Assembly (NCBI RefSeq): GCF_000967725.1
Contig: NZ_JXYE01000002.1
Span: 1,240,001 to 1,304,000, forward strand
Source: Loktanella sp. S4079
GTDB lineage: Bacteria; Pseudomonadota; Alphaproteobacteria; Rhodobacterales; Rhodobacteraceae
Length of the DNA: 64,000 bases
Reading direction: 5' to 3'
Below the pieces are notes generated by a model that was not told the DNA's origin, did no database searches, and saw nothing but the letters and a program-made list of their open reading frames with translations. Positions 53,988-63,212 of this stretch are shown in pieces. Position 1 is the stretch's first letter. Every line of letters begins with the position of its first letter. The position numbers and the translations under genes are program-made.

Positions 53988-54473
53988 ATGAAACCACTTT
54001 TTCTAGCCGCTTCACTGGCACTTATCGCCGGCCAAGCAAATGCCCTAAGCTGTATGCGCCCAGACCCCATTTCGACATTCAATCGCGTCGCGGCCGCCCC
54101 TGAAAATTACTATGTTCTCTATGGCACGTTGCGCTTTGACGCTGATGCGCTGCCCCCCAGCTTTGTCGATCAGCCAGGTGCCGATCCCGAACCGATCGAC
54201 GCGTTCTTTCGCGGCAAGGGGCTGACCCGCAACGGGTTCACCTCTGACTACATCAGCCCGGCATTGCTTCAGGTGGATTGTGTCGCGAATTACTGCGGCT
54301 CGGCCCAAAGCGACATTGAGGCGCTTTATTTCGTACGGGCCGATAATGATCCGGTCGTTATGACCGCCGATCCTTGTGGTGCAATGATCTTTCCTGAACC
54401 CACACAGGCCGTGCTTGATCAATTGACGGCCTGTATGCAAGGCAACGGATGCTCAGCGGAGGCGCTGCAATAA
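53988..54473 (+). CDS. Secreted hypothetical protein
   Basis: The 161-residue product has a signal peptide (MKPLFLAASLALIAGQANA, cleaved before LSC) and a mature part with six cysteines (SCMRPD, VDCVANYCGS, DPCGAM, TACMQGNGCS), probably forming three disulfides in the periplasm. No catalytic motif is recognised. The stretch YYVLYGTLRFD suggests a beta-sandwich. A CGGAGAT site lies before the ATG. The 3' end overlaps the convergent transglycosylase gene by 21 bases. Confidence 0.75.
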   Translation: MKPLFLAASLALIAGQANALSCMRPDPISTFNRVAAAPENYYVLYGTLRFDADALPPSFVDQPGADPEPIDAFFRGKGLTRNGFTSDYISPALLQVDCVANYCGSAQSDIEALYFVRADNDPVVMTADPCGAMIFPEPTQAVLDQLTACMQGNGCSAEALQ

Positions 54474-55640
54474 CCCATAGGATGGGTGCCCATCTTGGGG
54501 CAGCCCACGCGATGCTTGATAGGCCCGGATCGCCGCGCGTGTATTCGGGCCGACGCGTCCATCAACACCACCTGTTGAAAATCCAGCATTGGTAAGGCGC
54601 TGCTGCAATTCGACCCGTTCAGAACGACGCAAACGGCGCTCTCCTGCGGGCCATTGGCTGCGCAGCCGATCCATACCCCGAATCCGGTCACCCAAATGAC
54701 CAACGCCGATAATATAGGCCTCTGCGTTGTTATAGCGCGAGATCACATCGAAATTGCGGAAGACGAGGAATGCCGGCCCACCCGCACCCGTCGGGGTAAT
54801 CAAGGAAGCATCGCCATAGTTCGGCACAGCACGACCATTTACATCCCCCACACCATCTTGCGCCCAAGCCGCAGGGCTCTTGGTCACCGTGCGCCCTGTT
54901 TTGCTGAAATCAAACCCACGTGGCAGGATCACCTCTACACCCCAAGGTTGCCCCTTTTGCCAGCCAAAGCGCCGGAAATATGCTGCAGTCGAGGCCAGCG
55001 CATCGCTCGGGTCATCCGCCCAGATATCGCGGCGACCATCCCCTGTGAAATCGACGGCATAGGCCTCGTAAGAGGTAGGAATGAACTGCGTATGGCCCAT
55101 CGCACCCGCCCATGACCCGGTCATATTCCGAGGCGCTACATCACCATTTTGCAAAATCTTGAGCGCAGCAATCAACTGCCCCTCAAAGAAACGCCCGCGC
55201 CGACCGTCATAAGCCAATGTCGCTAGCGTCGAAATCAAGGGCGTATTGCCCCTGCGCTGACCATAGTTGCTCTCCATGCCCCAAACGGCCAAAACAATGT
55301 GCGGCTCGACACTGTAAGTCGCTTCAATCCGCGACAACAATCGGCTGTGCGTTTGCAGCAAATTGCGGCCATTACGCACGCGGTCGTCCGACGCCGCAGT
55401 CGCCATATAATCTGCCAGCGGCTTTACAAATTCGGATTGGTTTCGGTCGCGGTCAATACTGTCTTGCAAGTATTGAACGCCCTGAAATGCGGCGTCAAAG
55501 GTCCGATCGGAAATCCCTTCGGCCCGTGCGCGCGGGCGGAAATTCGCGATCCAATTGCCAAAACCACGTGCATCCGCTTGGGCGGCAGAGGCAAAACCAA
55601 GGCCCGCAAGAGATGACGCAATAAACTGCCTACGATACAT
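54453..55640 (-). CDS. Lytic murein transglycosylase (MltB-type) with peptidoglycan-binding domain
   Basis: The 395-residue enzyme cleaves glycan strands of peptidoglycan, forming 1,6-anhydro ends. The N terminus MYRRQFIASSLAGLGFASAA resembles a signal peptide of Tat or Sec type. The catalytic Glu is in VWGMESNYGQRRG, followed by GAMGHTQFIPTSYEAYAVDF. The C-terminal 60 residues (LTNAGFSTGGVDGRVGPNTR, AIRAYQASRGLPQDG) form a PG-binding domain. Length and order are typical of the MltB family (soluble form). Confidence 0.93.
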   Translation of the reverse strand: MYRRQFIASSLAGLGFASAAQADARGFGNWIANFRPRARAEGISDRTFDAAFQGVQYLQDSIDRDRNQSEFVKPLADYMATAASDDRVRNGRNLLQTHSRLLSRIEATYSVEPHIVLAVWGMESNYGQRRGNTPLISTLATLAYDGRRGRFFEGQLIAALKILQNGDVAPRNMTGSWAGAMGHTQFIPTSYEAYAVDFTGDGRRDIWADDPSDALASTAAYFRRFGWQKGQPWGVEVILPRGFDFSKTGRTVTKSPAAWAQDGVGDVNGRAVPNYGDASLITPTGAGGPAFLVFRNFDVISRYNNAEAYIIGVGHLGDRIRGMDRLRSQWPAGERRLRRSERVELQQRLTNAGFSTGGVDGRVGPNTRAAIRAYQASRGLPQDGHPSYGLLQRLR

Positions 55641-55772
55641 TCTACTCTTCCTCGTTATTTTGGCTTCAACTTAATGCAGACCAAAAGATTCGAGCAATCA
55701 ACTTCCCGACAACTGTCAGGAATGGTCACTTGTCTGCTGGTCTTTGGTTTTTCTGGACGCTAGCCTGGGCCC

Positions 55773-56168
55773 ATGTCCGTGATCAGCGATCCACAAGTCC
55801 AAGCTGCATTTGACGCATTTCCACCGGATGCGTTGGAAATGGCTTTGCAACTGCGTGCCCTCATATTTGAAACCGCCGCGCAAATGCCGCAGGTCGGCCT
55901 GCTCCAAGAGACGCTAAAATGGGGGCAACCGTCCTATCTGCCAAAACAGCCCAAAACAGGCACGACCTTGCGCTTAGGGATCCCGAAATCTGGCGGCTGC
56001 GCGATCTACGCCCACTGCGCGACAAATGTGATCAGCAGCTACGCCCAAGCATTTCCCAACACAGACCAAATCGAAGGCAATCGCGCTGTTATCTTTGACA
56101 GCTCCACTGACATCAATCCCGCACGCCTGACACTAATGATCAGACATGCGCTGACCTATCACCTTTAA
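55773..56168 (+). CDS. DUF1801 domain protein
   Basis: The 131-residue protein has the DUF1801 pattern QVQAAFDAFPPDALEMALQL, then LQETLKWGQPSYLPKQP and a C-terminal NPARLTLMIRHALTYH. The family is small and cytoplasmic, and its fold is related to the iron-chaperone-like YdhG. Its function is not established. Its last 4 bases overlap the convergent rnr gene. No operon partner is evident upstream. Confidence 0.87.
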   Translation: MSVISDPQVQAAFDAFPPDALEMALQLRALIFETAAQMPQVGLLQETLKWGQPSYLPKQPKTGTTLRLGIPKSGGCAIYAHCATNVISSYAQAFPNTDQIEGNRAVIFDSSTDINPARLTLMIRHALTYHL

Positions 56169-58420
56169 CGCCGCTTGCGTTTGACCTTGCGCGCTGTTTT
56201 TGCAGCCTTTTTGCGGGCGGATGCGACTTTGCGCCGTGCGGGTTTACCACGCCCACGTGAAGGACCGCGTGGAATGGCGCGTTCATCGACCGTCAAGAGT
56301 TCTACAATCAATCCGCCAGTGACGGGTGCAGCCTCGGTCAGTTTGACAGTAACACGCTGGCCCAATGTCATGACCATACCGCTGTCAGACCCCATCAGCG
56401 TTTGGCTATCTGCATCAAAGTGGAAATATTCCCGCCCCAAGGTGCGGATCGGCACTATACCATCTGCGCCTGTTTCATCCAAACGCACGAACAGGCCAAA
56501 CTTGGCAATGCCACTAATCCGGCCAGTCATCTCGACGCCGACACGATCCGACAAAAACGCCGCAAGGTAGCGATCGGTGGTATCGCGTTCCGCCATCATC
56601 GAACGGCGTTCTGTATCTGAAATCAGCTTAGCGGTATCGGCCAGATGTTCGACATCCCATGGGCTTAGACCATCTTCGCCCCATCCATGTGCGGCAATCA
56701 ACGCGCGATGGACAATCAAATCAGCATAACGTCGAATGGGTGACGTGAAATGCGCATAGGCACGCAAGGCCAAACCAAAGTGACCAAAGTTCTCGGGGTT
56801 ATAGTAGGCCTGCGTCATCGACCGCAGCGTTGCCATATTGACCAGCTCTGCGTTTTCTGTGTCCTTGGCCTGCGCCAATAGTCGGTTCAAATGCCCAGTC
56901 TTAAGGACCTGCCCTTTTGCCAGAACCAAACCCGCCGCATGCGCAACCTCGCGGAGCGCGTCCAATTTATCGGCGTTGGGTTCCTCGTGCACACGGAACA
57001 GCAAAGACGCGCGTTTCGAAATCAGCGTCTCCGCTGCGGCCACATTGGCCAACACCATGAATTCTTCGATCAGGCGGTGCGCGTCCAGACGTTCCTTGAA
57101 ATTGACCGATCTGACAGTTCCCGCGTCATCAAGAACAATCTGGCGTTCTGGCAAATCCAATTCGAGCGGCTGTCGCTTCGCACGTGCCTTGGTCAATGCA
57201 TCATAGGCCGCATAGAGCGGGCGAATGATTTCATCCATCAGCGGGGCGACCTTTTCGTTCTCGCGGCCGTCCATCGCGTCTTGGACTTCTTCATAGTTCA
57301 GCGATACAACGGATTTCATCAAGGCACGATGAAACTTGTGGTCGATCATCTCGCCTTTGGTGTCGATGCGCATGGCAACGGCGATACAGGCGCGCTCAAC
57401 GCCTTCGTGAAGCGAACAAAGATCACCAGACAGGCGGTCAGGCAACATCGGCACAACACGGTCCGGGAAATAGGTCGAATTGCCCCGTTTGCGTGCCTCG
57501 ATATCCAGATCAGAACCCGGCGTGACATAATGGGCCACATCCGCAATCGCGACCCAAATCACAAAGCCACCTTTGTTTTTCGGATCAGTGTCAGGAGCAA
57601 CAAAGCACGCATCATCATGATCGCGTGCATCCCAAGGGTCGATTGTGACCAAAGGCATATCACGCAGGTCCAAGCGCCCATCCAACCCAGCTGGTGTTGC
57701 CGCATCCGCCTGCGCAATCACTGCGTCAGGAAAATGATCAGGGATGCCGTGCTGATGAATCGCAATGAGCGATACCGCACGTGGGGCCGTTGGATCACCC
57801 AACCGCGCCACAACGCGAGCTTTGGGCAGGCCAAGGCGCCCCTTTGGTCCGGCTTGTTCTGCCTCCACCAATTCGCCATCCTTAGCGCCGCCTGTCGCAC
57901 CCGCAGCCACGGTCCATTGCTTATCAGCACCTTTGTCGATGGGTAGAATGCGGCCACCTTCGGAACCCGCCCGAAATACCCCCAAGATACGCAGCGGATT
58001 AGACCCAATACGCCGGATCATACGTGCCGTGTGGCTATGATGTTCGGTCTTATCGACGGTCAACCGCCCCAGAATGCGATCCCCTTTCCCCAAGGCCGGG
58101 TCGCTATCGCGCAGCATCATGAGAATGACAGGCTCTGGCCCCTTCCCCGTCCAATCCAGCGGACGTGCAAACAGATCGCCATCTGCGTCTGCTCCCGTGA
58201 TCTCAAGCACGGAAACGGGCGGCAAATCTTCGGCGTCGCGGTAGCTACTGCGCCGTTTGACCAGCTTACCGTCGTCTTCAAGTTCCTTGAGCAGACGTTT
58301 TAGATCAATGCGTGCAGCCCCTTTGATGCCAAAGGCCTTAGCGATATCGCGCTTTGCCGCTTTGGTGGGGTTTTGGGCGATCCATTCAAGGATCTCGGAC
58401 TTAGATGGGATACGAGTCAT
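56165..58420 (-). CDS. rnr: Ribonuclease R
   Basis: RNase R is a 3'-to-5' exoribonuclease that degrades structured RNA. The 751-residue protein has an N-terminal winged-helix domain (residues 1-60), cold-shock-like domains, the RNB catalytic domain with TIDPWDARDHDDACFV (metal-binding Asp cluster near residue 270), an S1 domain (about 620-705) and a highly basic tail (RGRGKPARRKVASARKKA). Length and order are standard. It overlaps the convergent DUF1801 gene by 4 bases. No operon partner downstream is seen. Confidence 0.96.
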   Translation of the reverse strand: MTRIPSKSEILEWIAQNPTKAAKRDIAKAFGIKGAARIDLKRLLKELEDDGKLVKRRSSYRDAEDLPPVSVLEITGADADGDLFARPLDWTGKGPEPVILMMLRDSDPALGKGDRILGRLTVDKTEHHSHTARMIRRIGSNPLRILGVFRAGSEGGRILPIDKGADKQWTVAAGATGGAKDGELVEAEQAGPKGRLGLPKARVVARLGDPTAPRAVSLIAIHQHGIPDHFPDAVIAQADAATPAGLDGRLDLRDMPLVTIDPWDARDHDDACFVAPDTDPKNKGGFVIWVAIADVAHYVTPGSDLDIEARKRGNSTYFPDRVVPMLPDRLSGDLCSLHEGVERACIAVAMRIDTKGEMIDHKFHRALMKSVVSLNYEEVQDAMDGRENEKVAPLMDEIIRPLYAAYDALTKARAKRQPLELDLPERQIVLDDAGTVRSVNFKERLDAHRLIEEFMVLANVAAAETLISKRASLLFRVHEEPNADKLDALREVAHAAGLVLAKGQVLKTGHLNRLLAQAKDTENAELVNMATLRSMTQAYYNPENFGHFGLALRAYAHFTSPIRRYADLIVHRALIAAHGWGEDGLSPWDVEHLADTAKLISDTERRSMMAERDTTDRYLAAFLSDRVGVEMTGRISGIAKFGLFVRLDETGADGIVPIRTLGREYFHFDADSQTLMGSDSGMVMTLGQRVTVKLTEAAPVTGGLIVELLTVDERAIPRGPSRGRGKPARRKVASARKKAAKTARKVKRKRR

Positions 58421-58492
58421 TAGTCTGCACTATCACGCGCAATCCATGCCGTCACGGGGATTGAATGGCGAAATAGCACCCGAACGCGTACG

Positions 58493-58906
58493 CTAAAGCG
58501 CTGCATACATATCCTTATGCGGAATCCCGGCGTCGTCGTAAAACGGCCCATTGGGAACAAAGCCAAGTTTTTCGTAAAAACCAATAGCGTGGTCCTGCGC
58601 GCTGAGCTTAGCGCGAGTGATCATCGGCTGTTCACGCAGATACGCCATCGCAGCCAAAACCAGCCGCGCCCCCAAACCAGTGCCGCGCTGTTCCTTGATC
58701 ACGCAGATACGACCAATTTTCCCAATATCCCCATCCATGAGCACACGCGCCGTGCCGACAGGGACATCATCAACTGTGGCCAGAAAATGGACTGCCCCCT
58801 CATCGAGGTTATCCAGTTCTTCTTCCTCTGAAATACCTTGTTCACCCATGAACACCGCGCGGCGCAGGTCAATGCATGGGGTATAATCGGTGACAACCTT
58901 AATCAT
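58493..58906 (-). CDS. GNAT-family N-acetyltransferase
   Basis: The 137-residue protein has the GNAT core [20 protein letters not shown], with RGTGLGA as the acetyl-CoA pyrophosphate loop, and the C-terminal [20 protein letters not shown]. The start [20 protein letters not shown] leads into the [15 protein letters not shown] segment typical of ElaA-like members. The acceptor is unknown. It overlaps dapE by ATGA, so it is coupled to lysine and wall precursor synthesis genes in transcription at least. Confidence 0.9.
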   Translation of the reverse strand: MIKVVTDYTPCIDLRRAVFMGEQGISEEEELDNLDEGAVHFLATVDDVPVGTARVLMDGDIGKIGRICVIKEQRGTGLGARLVLAAMAYLREQPMITRAKLSAQDHAIGFYEKLGFVPNGPFYDDAGIPHKDMYAAL

Positions 58907-60045
58907 GCGAAATACTCGGTTAGAATACTTTTATAGATCGCCTTAAGCTGGCCAATCTGTTCCACAGATACGCGCTCATCCACTTCGTGCATAGTCTTGC
59001 CCACCAAACCGAATTCCACCACTGGGCAGTGATCCTTTACAAAGCGCGCGTCAGAAGTACCGCCAGACGTCGACAGTTCTGGACGCACACCAGTTTCCTG
59101 TGCCACCGCATTTGCCACCAGATCAGACAGCTCACCCGGTGGGGTGACAAAGCTTTCGCCAGACACTTTGACCTGCATCTCGACCTGAACACCAAATGCG
59201 TCTTTGATCAGCGCAGTCTCGGACTGGAACCAATCGATGATGGCCTGACTGTCATGCGCATCATTAAAACGCACGTTCACCGCACAGGTCGCTGCGGCCG
59301 GGATCACATTGGTGGCCGGGTTGCCCGTATCAATGGTCACCACTGCCAGCGTCGATGGATCGAAATGATCCGTTCCCTGATCCAGTTCATGCGATGACAG
59401 CCGATCAACCAAACGGGCGATTGCGGGCAAAGGATTGTTGGCGCGATGCGGATAGGCGGAATGCCCTTGCGTACCACGCACTGTGAACCACGCTGTTAAC
59501 GACCCCCGCCGCCCTATTTTCATGGTTTCACCCATTGTATTGGGGCAAGTCGGCTCTCCCACGAGGCAAACGCTCATGGCTTCGTTGTTCGCAGCCATCC
59601 AATCCAACAAGGCAGTGGTCCCATCGAGAGCGTCGGCCTCTTCATCGCCGGTAATCGCCAAAACGACTGCGCCGTCAGGCGGGGTATCTTGAACAAAATC
59701 GATTGCCGCAGCCGCAAAAGCAGCAACCCCAGATTTCATATCTGTCGCACCGCGTCCGTACATGAAACCATCTTTGACCTCAGCGCCAAAGGGATCGACG
59801 GACCAATCATCACGGTTCCCAATCGGCACGACATCAGTATGACCATTAAACCCAAAGGTCCGGTTCGCCCCCTGACGCCCCCACCGTGCATAAAGGTTCG
59901 CAATGCCGCCGCGATCGACACGCGTGCAGTGAAATCCGCCTTCGGTCAGCAGCTTTTCCAACAGCACCAAAGCGCCACCTTCGGCAGGTGTAACAGACGG
60001 ACAGCGAATAAGGTCAGCGGTCAGGGCAACGGGATCAATAGGCAT
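58903..60045 (-). CDS. dapE: Succinyl-diaminopimelate desuccinylase
   Basis: DapE forms LL-diaminopimelate in the lysine and peptidoglycan pathway. The 380-residue M20 metallopeptidase-fold enzyme starts [20 protein letters not shown] and has [11 protein letters not shown] (metal His and Asp), [28 protein letters not shown] (catalytic Glu-Glu), [20 protein letters not shown] and [14 protein letters not shown]. Zinc ligands are in place. It overlaps the GNAT gene by ATGA and is first in that pair. Confidence 0.96.
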   Translation of the reverse strand: MPIDPVALTADLIRCPSVTPAEGGALVLLEKLLTEGGFHCTRVDRGGIANLYARWGRQGANRTFGFNGHTDVVPIGNRDDWSVDPFGAEVKDGFMYGRGATDMKSGVAAFAAAAIDFVQDTPPDGAVVLAITGDEEADALDGTTALLDWMAANNEAMSVCLVGEPTCPNTMGETMKIGRRGSLTAWFTVRGTQGHSAYPHRANNPLPAIARLVDRLSSHELDQGTDHFDPSTLAVVTIDTGNPATNVIPAAATCAVNVRFNDAHDSQAIIDWFQSETALIKDAFGVQVEMQVKVSGESFVTPPGELSDLVANAVAQETGVRPELSTSGGTSDARFVKDHCPVVEFGLVGKTMHEVDERVSVEQIGQLKAIYKSILTEYFA

Positions 60046-60112
60046 TGGCAGGTCTCCTTTGCGCCATGGCTATCGACACTGACAGACGGATGCAATTCGC
60101 AATAGAGCACAA

Positions 60113-61540
60113 CTAGGCAAACAGCTTATCTGCCTCGCGCCTCAGGTCTTCGTCACGCTTAACCATGAGTGCCCTCGGAATATCCGGGGTATTGCAAGCC
60201 CGATGGATGGCGGCATTTAACTTCCGCTTGCGACGCGACTGCGGCGGCAGTGAAATTGCCAACGACGTTAACGCGCGATCATTAAAGGGGTTGAGATAAC
60301 TCGTTTGTCGGAACCCCAATAGGCCGCCCCCCAAAGAGTAAGGCAAAAGATGCTCAACAAATGCAAAGTCATAAACCCGATCTTTGGTGCTGGCCGGGAG
60401 ACCATCAACCCAATTCTGGTAGTCTGGCCCCCAATAGTTGAGATTTTCGTCGAGTGTGTCCCTTCCGCCTAGCGCCAATTTCGAAAGCCCATGCTCCACC
60501 GAAAATTCGAAACTGCGGGGCCATTGGTTCGCGCGAGTAAGCTCCATAATGTTGCCACGTAGCGTATACTGTGCAGGAGGCACCTCTTCGGCCGCGGCAA
60601 GTATCTCCGCTGAAGGTGGATGATAGTATCCAGTGCGCTCCATATACTGCCACTTTAACCGGTTAAGCCGCTCGTCTGAATAGGCACCAGTTTCAACCAG
60701 CTTAACACCGTCAATTAACTGAAAACGGTCAGCCAGCCCCAGATCCTCGGCCAAGCGCATACCGACATAACAATCAAATTTCGACATCCGACTGATCCGA
60801 TGGGAAAACGCATGTTTTACATGATGCAGGTGCGCGCGCGCGGAATAAGCCAGCGTGCGACTGTCCGCTCCCCCACTCAACGGCAGCGCACATGCGTAAT
60901 TTGCGACAATAGCGCCTGTATTCATGCCCAGCTTGTGAACAATCTGCTCGGCCACTTCATCTAAATCGGAAGCGGGACGATCAAACTGATCATCTGCCTT
61001 GGGCCAATGTCGATGAAGCGCAAAGGTTTCGAGATCAAGATAATGGTTCGAGACAACGCGAAAGACATGCGCATCACAGGTTTGCTGAAGACCATAACGC
61101 CCGCCTTTGCGGATAATCCGACGGCGGGGCAACCGGTTATTCCATGCAATCGGCCGCGACAAAGCCATATAGACTGATGACGCGACACATTGCTCTTGGC
61201 GGTGAAATACGGCTGGTAGATCGGTAACGGGGTCAAAATAGACACGCTTGCCTGCTGTCGTGATTGCAAAAACCACGTAACGCCCAGCCCAAGGGGTGAT
61301 CTCAGCCTCAAATTTTTCCCAAAACTGCGCGTCATTCAACGCGTACTCTAGGTGGTGCTGGCGAGGGCCGACGATCTGGCCATTAGCCTGCACCGCAACG
61401 CCCAACATCCAGCCGATGAGCTTGCCATTTGCGTCCAGAATATCTGTATGATCCAGAGTGGGACAATGGCCTAACTGCCAACCGGCAAGCTTGCGCGTAT
61501 ATGACCACCCATCGATACGCGGTAGCGCACGTTTACTCAT
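60113..61540 (-). CDS. Asparagine-synthetase-related protein without glutaminase cysteine
   Basis: The 475-residue product has the PP-loop ALPLSGGADSRTLAYSARAH at about 219-238, which marks the ATP-binding synthetase domain of the asparagine-synthetase family. The N-terminal domain keeps the fold motifs (AGRYVVFAITTAGKRVYFDP, then TDLPAVFH) but lacks the N-terminal catalytic Cys, so it cannot use glutamine by the usual route. The product probably activates a carboxylate to an acyl-adenylate and joins it to an amine. Substrates are unknown, and no polysaccharide or RiPP genes are adjacent. The start MSKRALPRID is uncertain because no ribosome-binding site is clear. Confidence 0.72.
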   Translation of the reverse strand: MSKRALPRIDGWSYTRKLAGWQLGHCPTLDHTDILDANGKLIGWMLGVAVQANGQIVGPRQHHLEYALNDAQFWEKFEAEITPWAGRYVVFAITTAGKRVYFDPVTDLPAVFHRQEQCVASSVYMALSRPIAWNNRLPRRRIIRKGGRYGLQQTCDAHVFRVVSNHYLDLETFALHRHWPKADDQFDRPASDLDEVAEQIVHKLGMNTGAIVANYACALPLSGGADSRTLAYSARAHLHHVKHAFSHRISRMSKFDCYVGMRLAEDLGLADRFQLIDGVKLVETGAYSDERLNRLKWQYMERTGYYHPPSAEILAAAEEVPPAQYTLRGNIMELTRANQWPRSFEFSVEHGLSKLALGGRDTLDENLNYWGPDYQNWVDGLPASTKDRVYDFAFVEHLLPYSLGGGLLGFRQTSYLNPFNDRALTSLAISLPPQSRRKRKLNAAIHRACNTPDIPRALMVKRDEDLRREADKLFA

Positions 61541-61879
61541 ACAATATTGCTGCGAAAATTTCTCGGCAAAATTGGCATGCGATCCACCGCAAAGTTCAAG
61601 CGCAGTTAACACTCATCACCCTTCTCTGTTGAACGATTGGTCCGATGGACAATCTATGGCCTGTAAATCAAAGCAAAGTTACGAATTCAAGCGAAACGCA
61701 AGTTCTCTTCTAATTAAGCTCGCAATGCTCTCACGCCGAAACAGACAACGACGACCCTTTAAAAACGTGGATATCTCCGGTGCAATGGGGTTCGGGAACC
61801 TGCCGCTTTCCGCATCGCACAGAAGCCGTGGATCAAGTCTTTGAACACCAAAATATCTATTACCCAAAGGATAACAAGC

Positions 61880-62377
61880 ATGATTTCAACCAGCTACCGT
61901 CAGCTCATGGCGCGCTACAATCGTTGGCAAAACACCTCGCTTGTCACAGCCACGAACCTATTGACCAACGCCGAGCGCTGGCAGGATCGCGGCGCATATT
62001 TTAAATCCATCGCAGGGACATTCAATCACCTGTATTGGGCGGACGCATTGATACTAGAACGCATCAACGGGAACGAACGGCCACAAGACACGATTTCACA
62101 TTCACTCGCCCACCCATCAGATTGGAGCGACTTTAAAGATTTACGATCAAAAAGAGACCTAGAAATCGAAACTTGGGCAGCCGCAATTTCTGACGCCGAG
62201 CTAAGCGAAACAATCGGTTGTTATCCACCAGACGATAGTAGTCGGATACAAATGCAAACCTGCCTCTGCGCCCTGCAATTGTTCAATCACCAAACCCACC
62301 ACCGCGGACAAATACACGCAATGCTGACCGCTGCTGGCACGAAACCTGAACCTTCCGACATTACCGCAATGCCCTAG
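61880..62377 (+). CDS. DinB-family protein
   Basis: The 165-residue protein has the four-helix DinB fold with three metal-binding His positions: FNHLYWADALILERI near the centre and LFNHQTHHRGQIHAML at the C-terminal helix. It begins MISTSYRQLMARYNRWQNTS, typical of the family. Members are metal-dependent thiol transferases or have unknown roles; no substrate can be assigned. The ATG at 61880 is chosen over an upstream one because it matches the conserved start. No operon partner is clear. Confidence 0.88.
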   Translation: MISTSYRQLMARYNRWQNTSLVTATNLLTNAERWQDRGAYFKSIAGTFNHLYWADALILERINGNERPQDTISHSLAHPSDWSDFKDLRSKRDLEIETWAAAISDAELSETIGCYPPDDSSRIQMQTCLCALQLFNHQTHHRGQIHAMLTAAGTKPEPSDITAMP

Positions 62378-62616
62378 AAATCCCTTTGGCGCAAAATACC
62401 AAGCATCTCCAATCGCGCCGAAAAGTCAAAACTGATTTACCAGTTCAATCGGCAAAACCACTTCCCGTCTCCAGACAAATAGCTCAAGAACTGACATGGG
62501 CGCAGAGCAAGATGAATTTCCAATTTGAATTCAGATCACATCACGCTGTGCCGCGCATAAATGTCTGTTATCATGAAATAGAGTTATTAGTTCCACCCGA
62601 TGGAAAGTAGACCGCC

Positions 62617-63102
62617 ATGCAGATTTCGCTTTCTGCCACTGCAACTCGAGCGCTATTTCTGCTCTTACTTTGTATCGGAGTACCCAACTTTTCTGTTGCT
62701 CAGCCCGAACGACTAGATGGCAAGTGGGCTGCAACGAATATCGTCTCCACAGGTATCAGTGGGGCGCGGTACTGGGAACGCATTTCACCATTACTGGGAA
62801 ATACCGTCATCATTGATGGAAAAAATGTTCAAATCTCACAAGAACTTAAGTGCACCTTGGCAGATCCCGCCTTGGAGATTTGGAAAAACGGCATGCACAC
62901 GTTTGGTTCTGGCGGGGGTGATTGGTCTCAACTGGGTTTGGAAACAACAGGTTCGCAGAGTTTCGAGGTTTATACACGGCGCATCGACTGCCCGCCTCCG
63001 AATTGGCCAGAATTATCAATTGTAACACAGTCAATAAACGAGGTCCTTTTATTAGGTTCTCACCGTGTTTTCGCAGTGCTCCACCCCGATGACGAGCAGT
63101 GA
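62617..63102 (+). CDS. Secreted hypothetical protein
   Basis: The 161-residue product has a signal peptide (ATRALFLLLLCIGVPNFSVA, cleaved before QPERLDG) and a mature domain with Cys in LKCTL and RIDCPPP, likely a single disulfide. The text DGKWAATNIV and QSFEVYTRRIDC suggests a small beta-barrel, but no family is recognised. It sits between the DinB gene and the convergent rpsA, with no partner in sequence. Codon use is somewhat AT-rich. Confidence 0.65.
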   Translation: MQISLSATATRALFLLLLCIGVPNFSVAQPERLDGKWAATNIVSTGISGARYWERISPLLGNTVIIDGKNVQISQELKCTLADPALEIWKNGMHTFGSGGGDWSQLGLETTGSQSFEVYTRRIDCPPPNWPELSIVTQSINEVLLLGSHRVFAVLHPDDEQ

Positions 63103-63156
63103 TTTCAGCATCGGAAGCAGCTATTGGAGCAGGGGCAGCAAAGCGCATTGCATAAG

Positions 63157-63186
63157 AAAACCCCGCCGCAGTGTCCTGCGACGGGG
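63157..63186 (-). terminator. Intrinsic terminator of rpsA
   Basis: On the minus strand an 11-bp stem CCCCGTCGCAG/CTGCGGCGGGG (one wobble pair) with a 4-base loop is followed by TTTTC. It begins about 27 bases after the rpsA stop codon. Confidence 0.88.
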
Positions 63187-63212
63187 TGAAAATCTAACGC
63201 TTAAGCGCTGAC

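Noticed and set aside
62386..62610. Possible 74-codon gene between the DinB gene and the secreted protein
   Set aside because: It starts with TTG, has no clear ribosome-binding site, low-complexity content and no domain.
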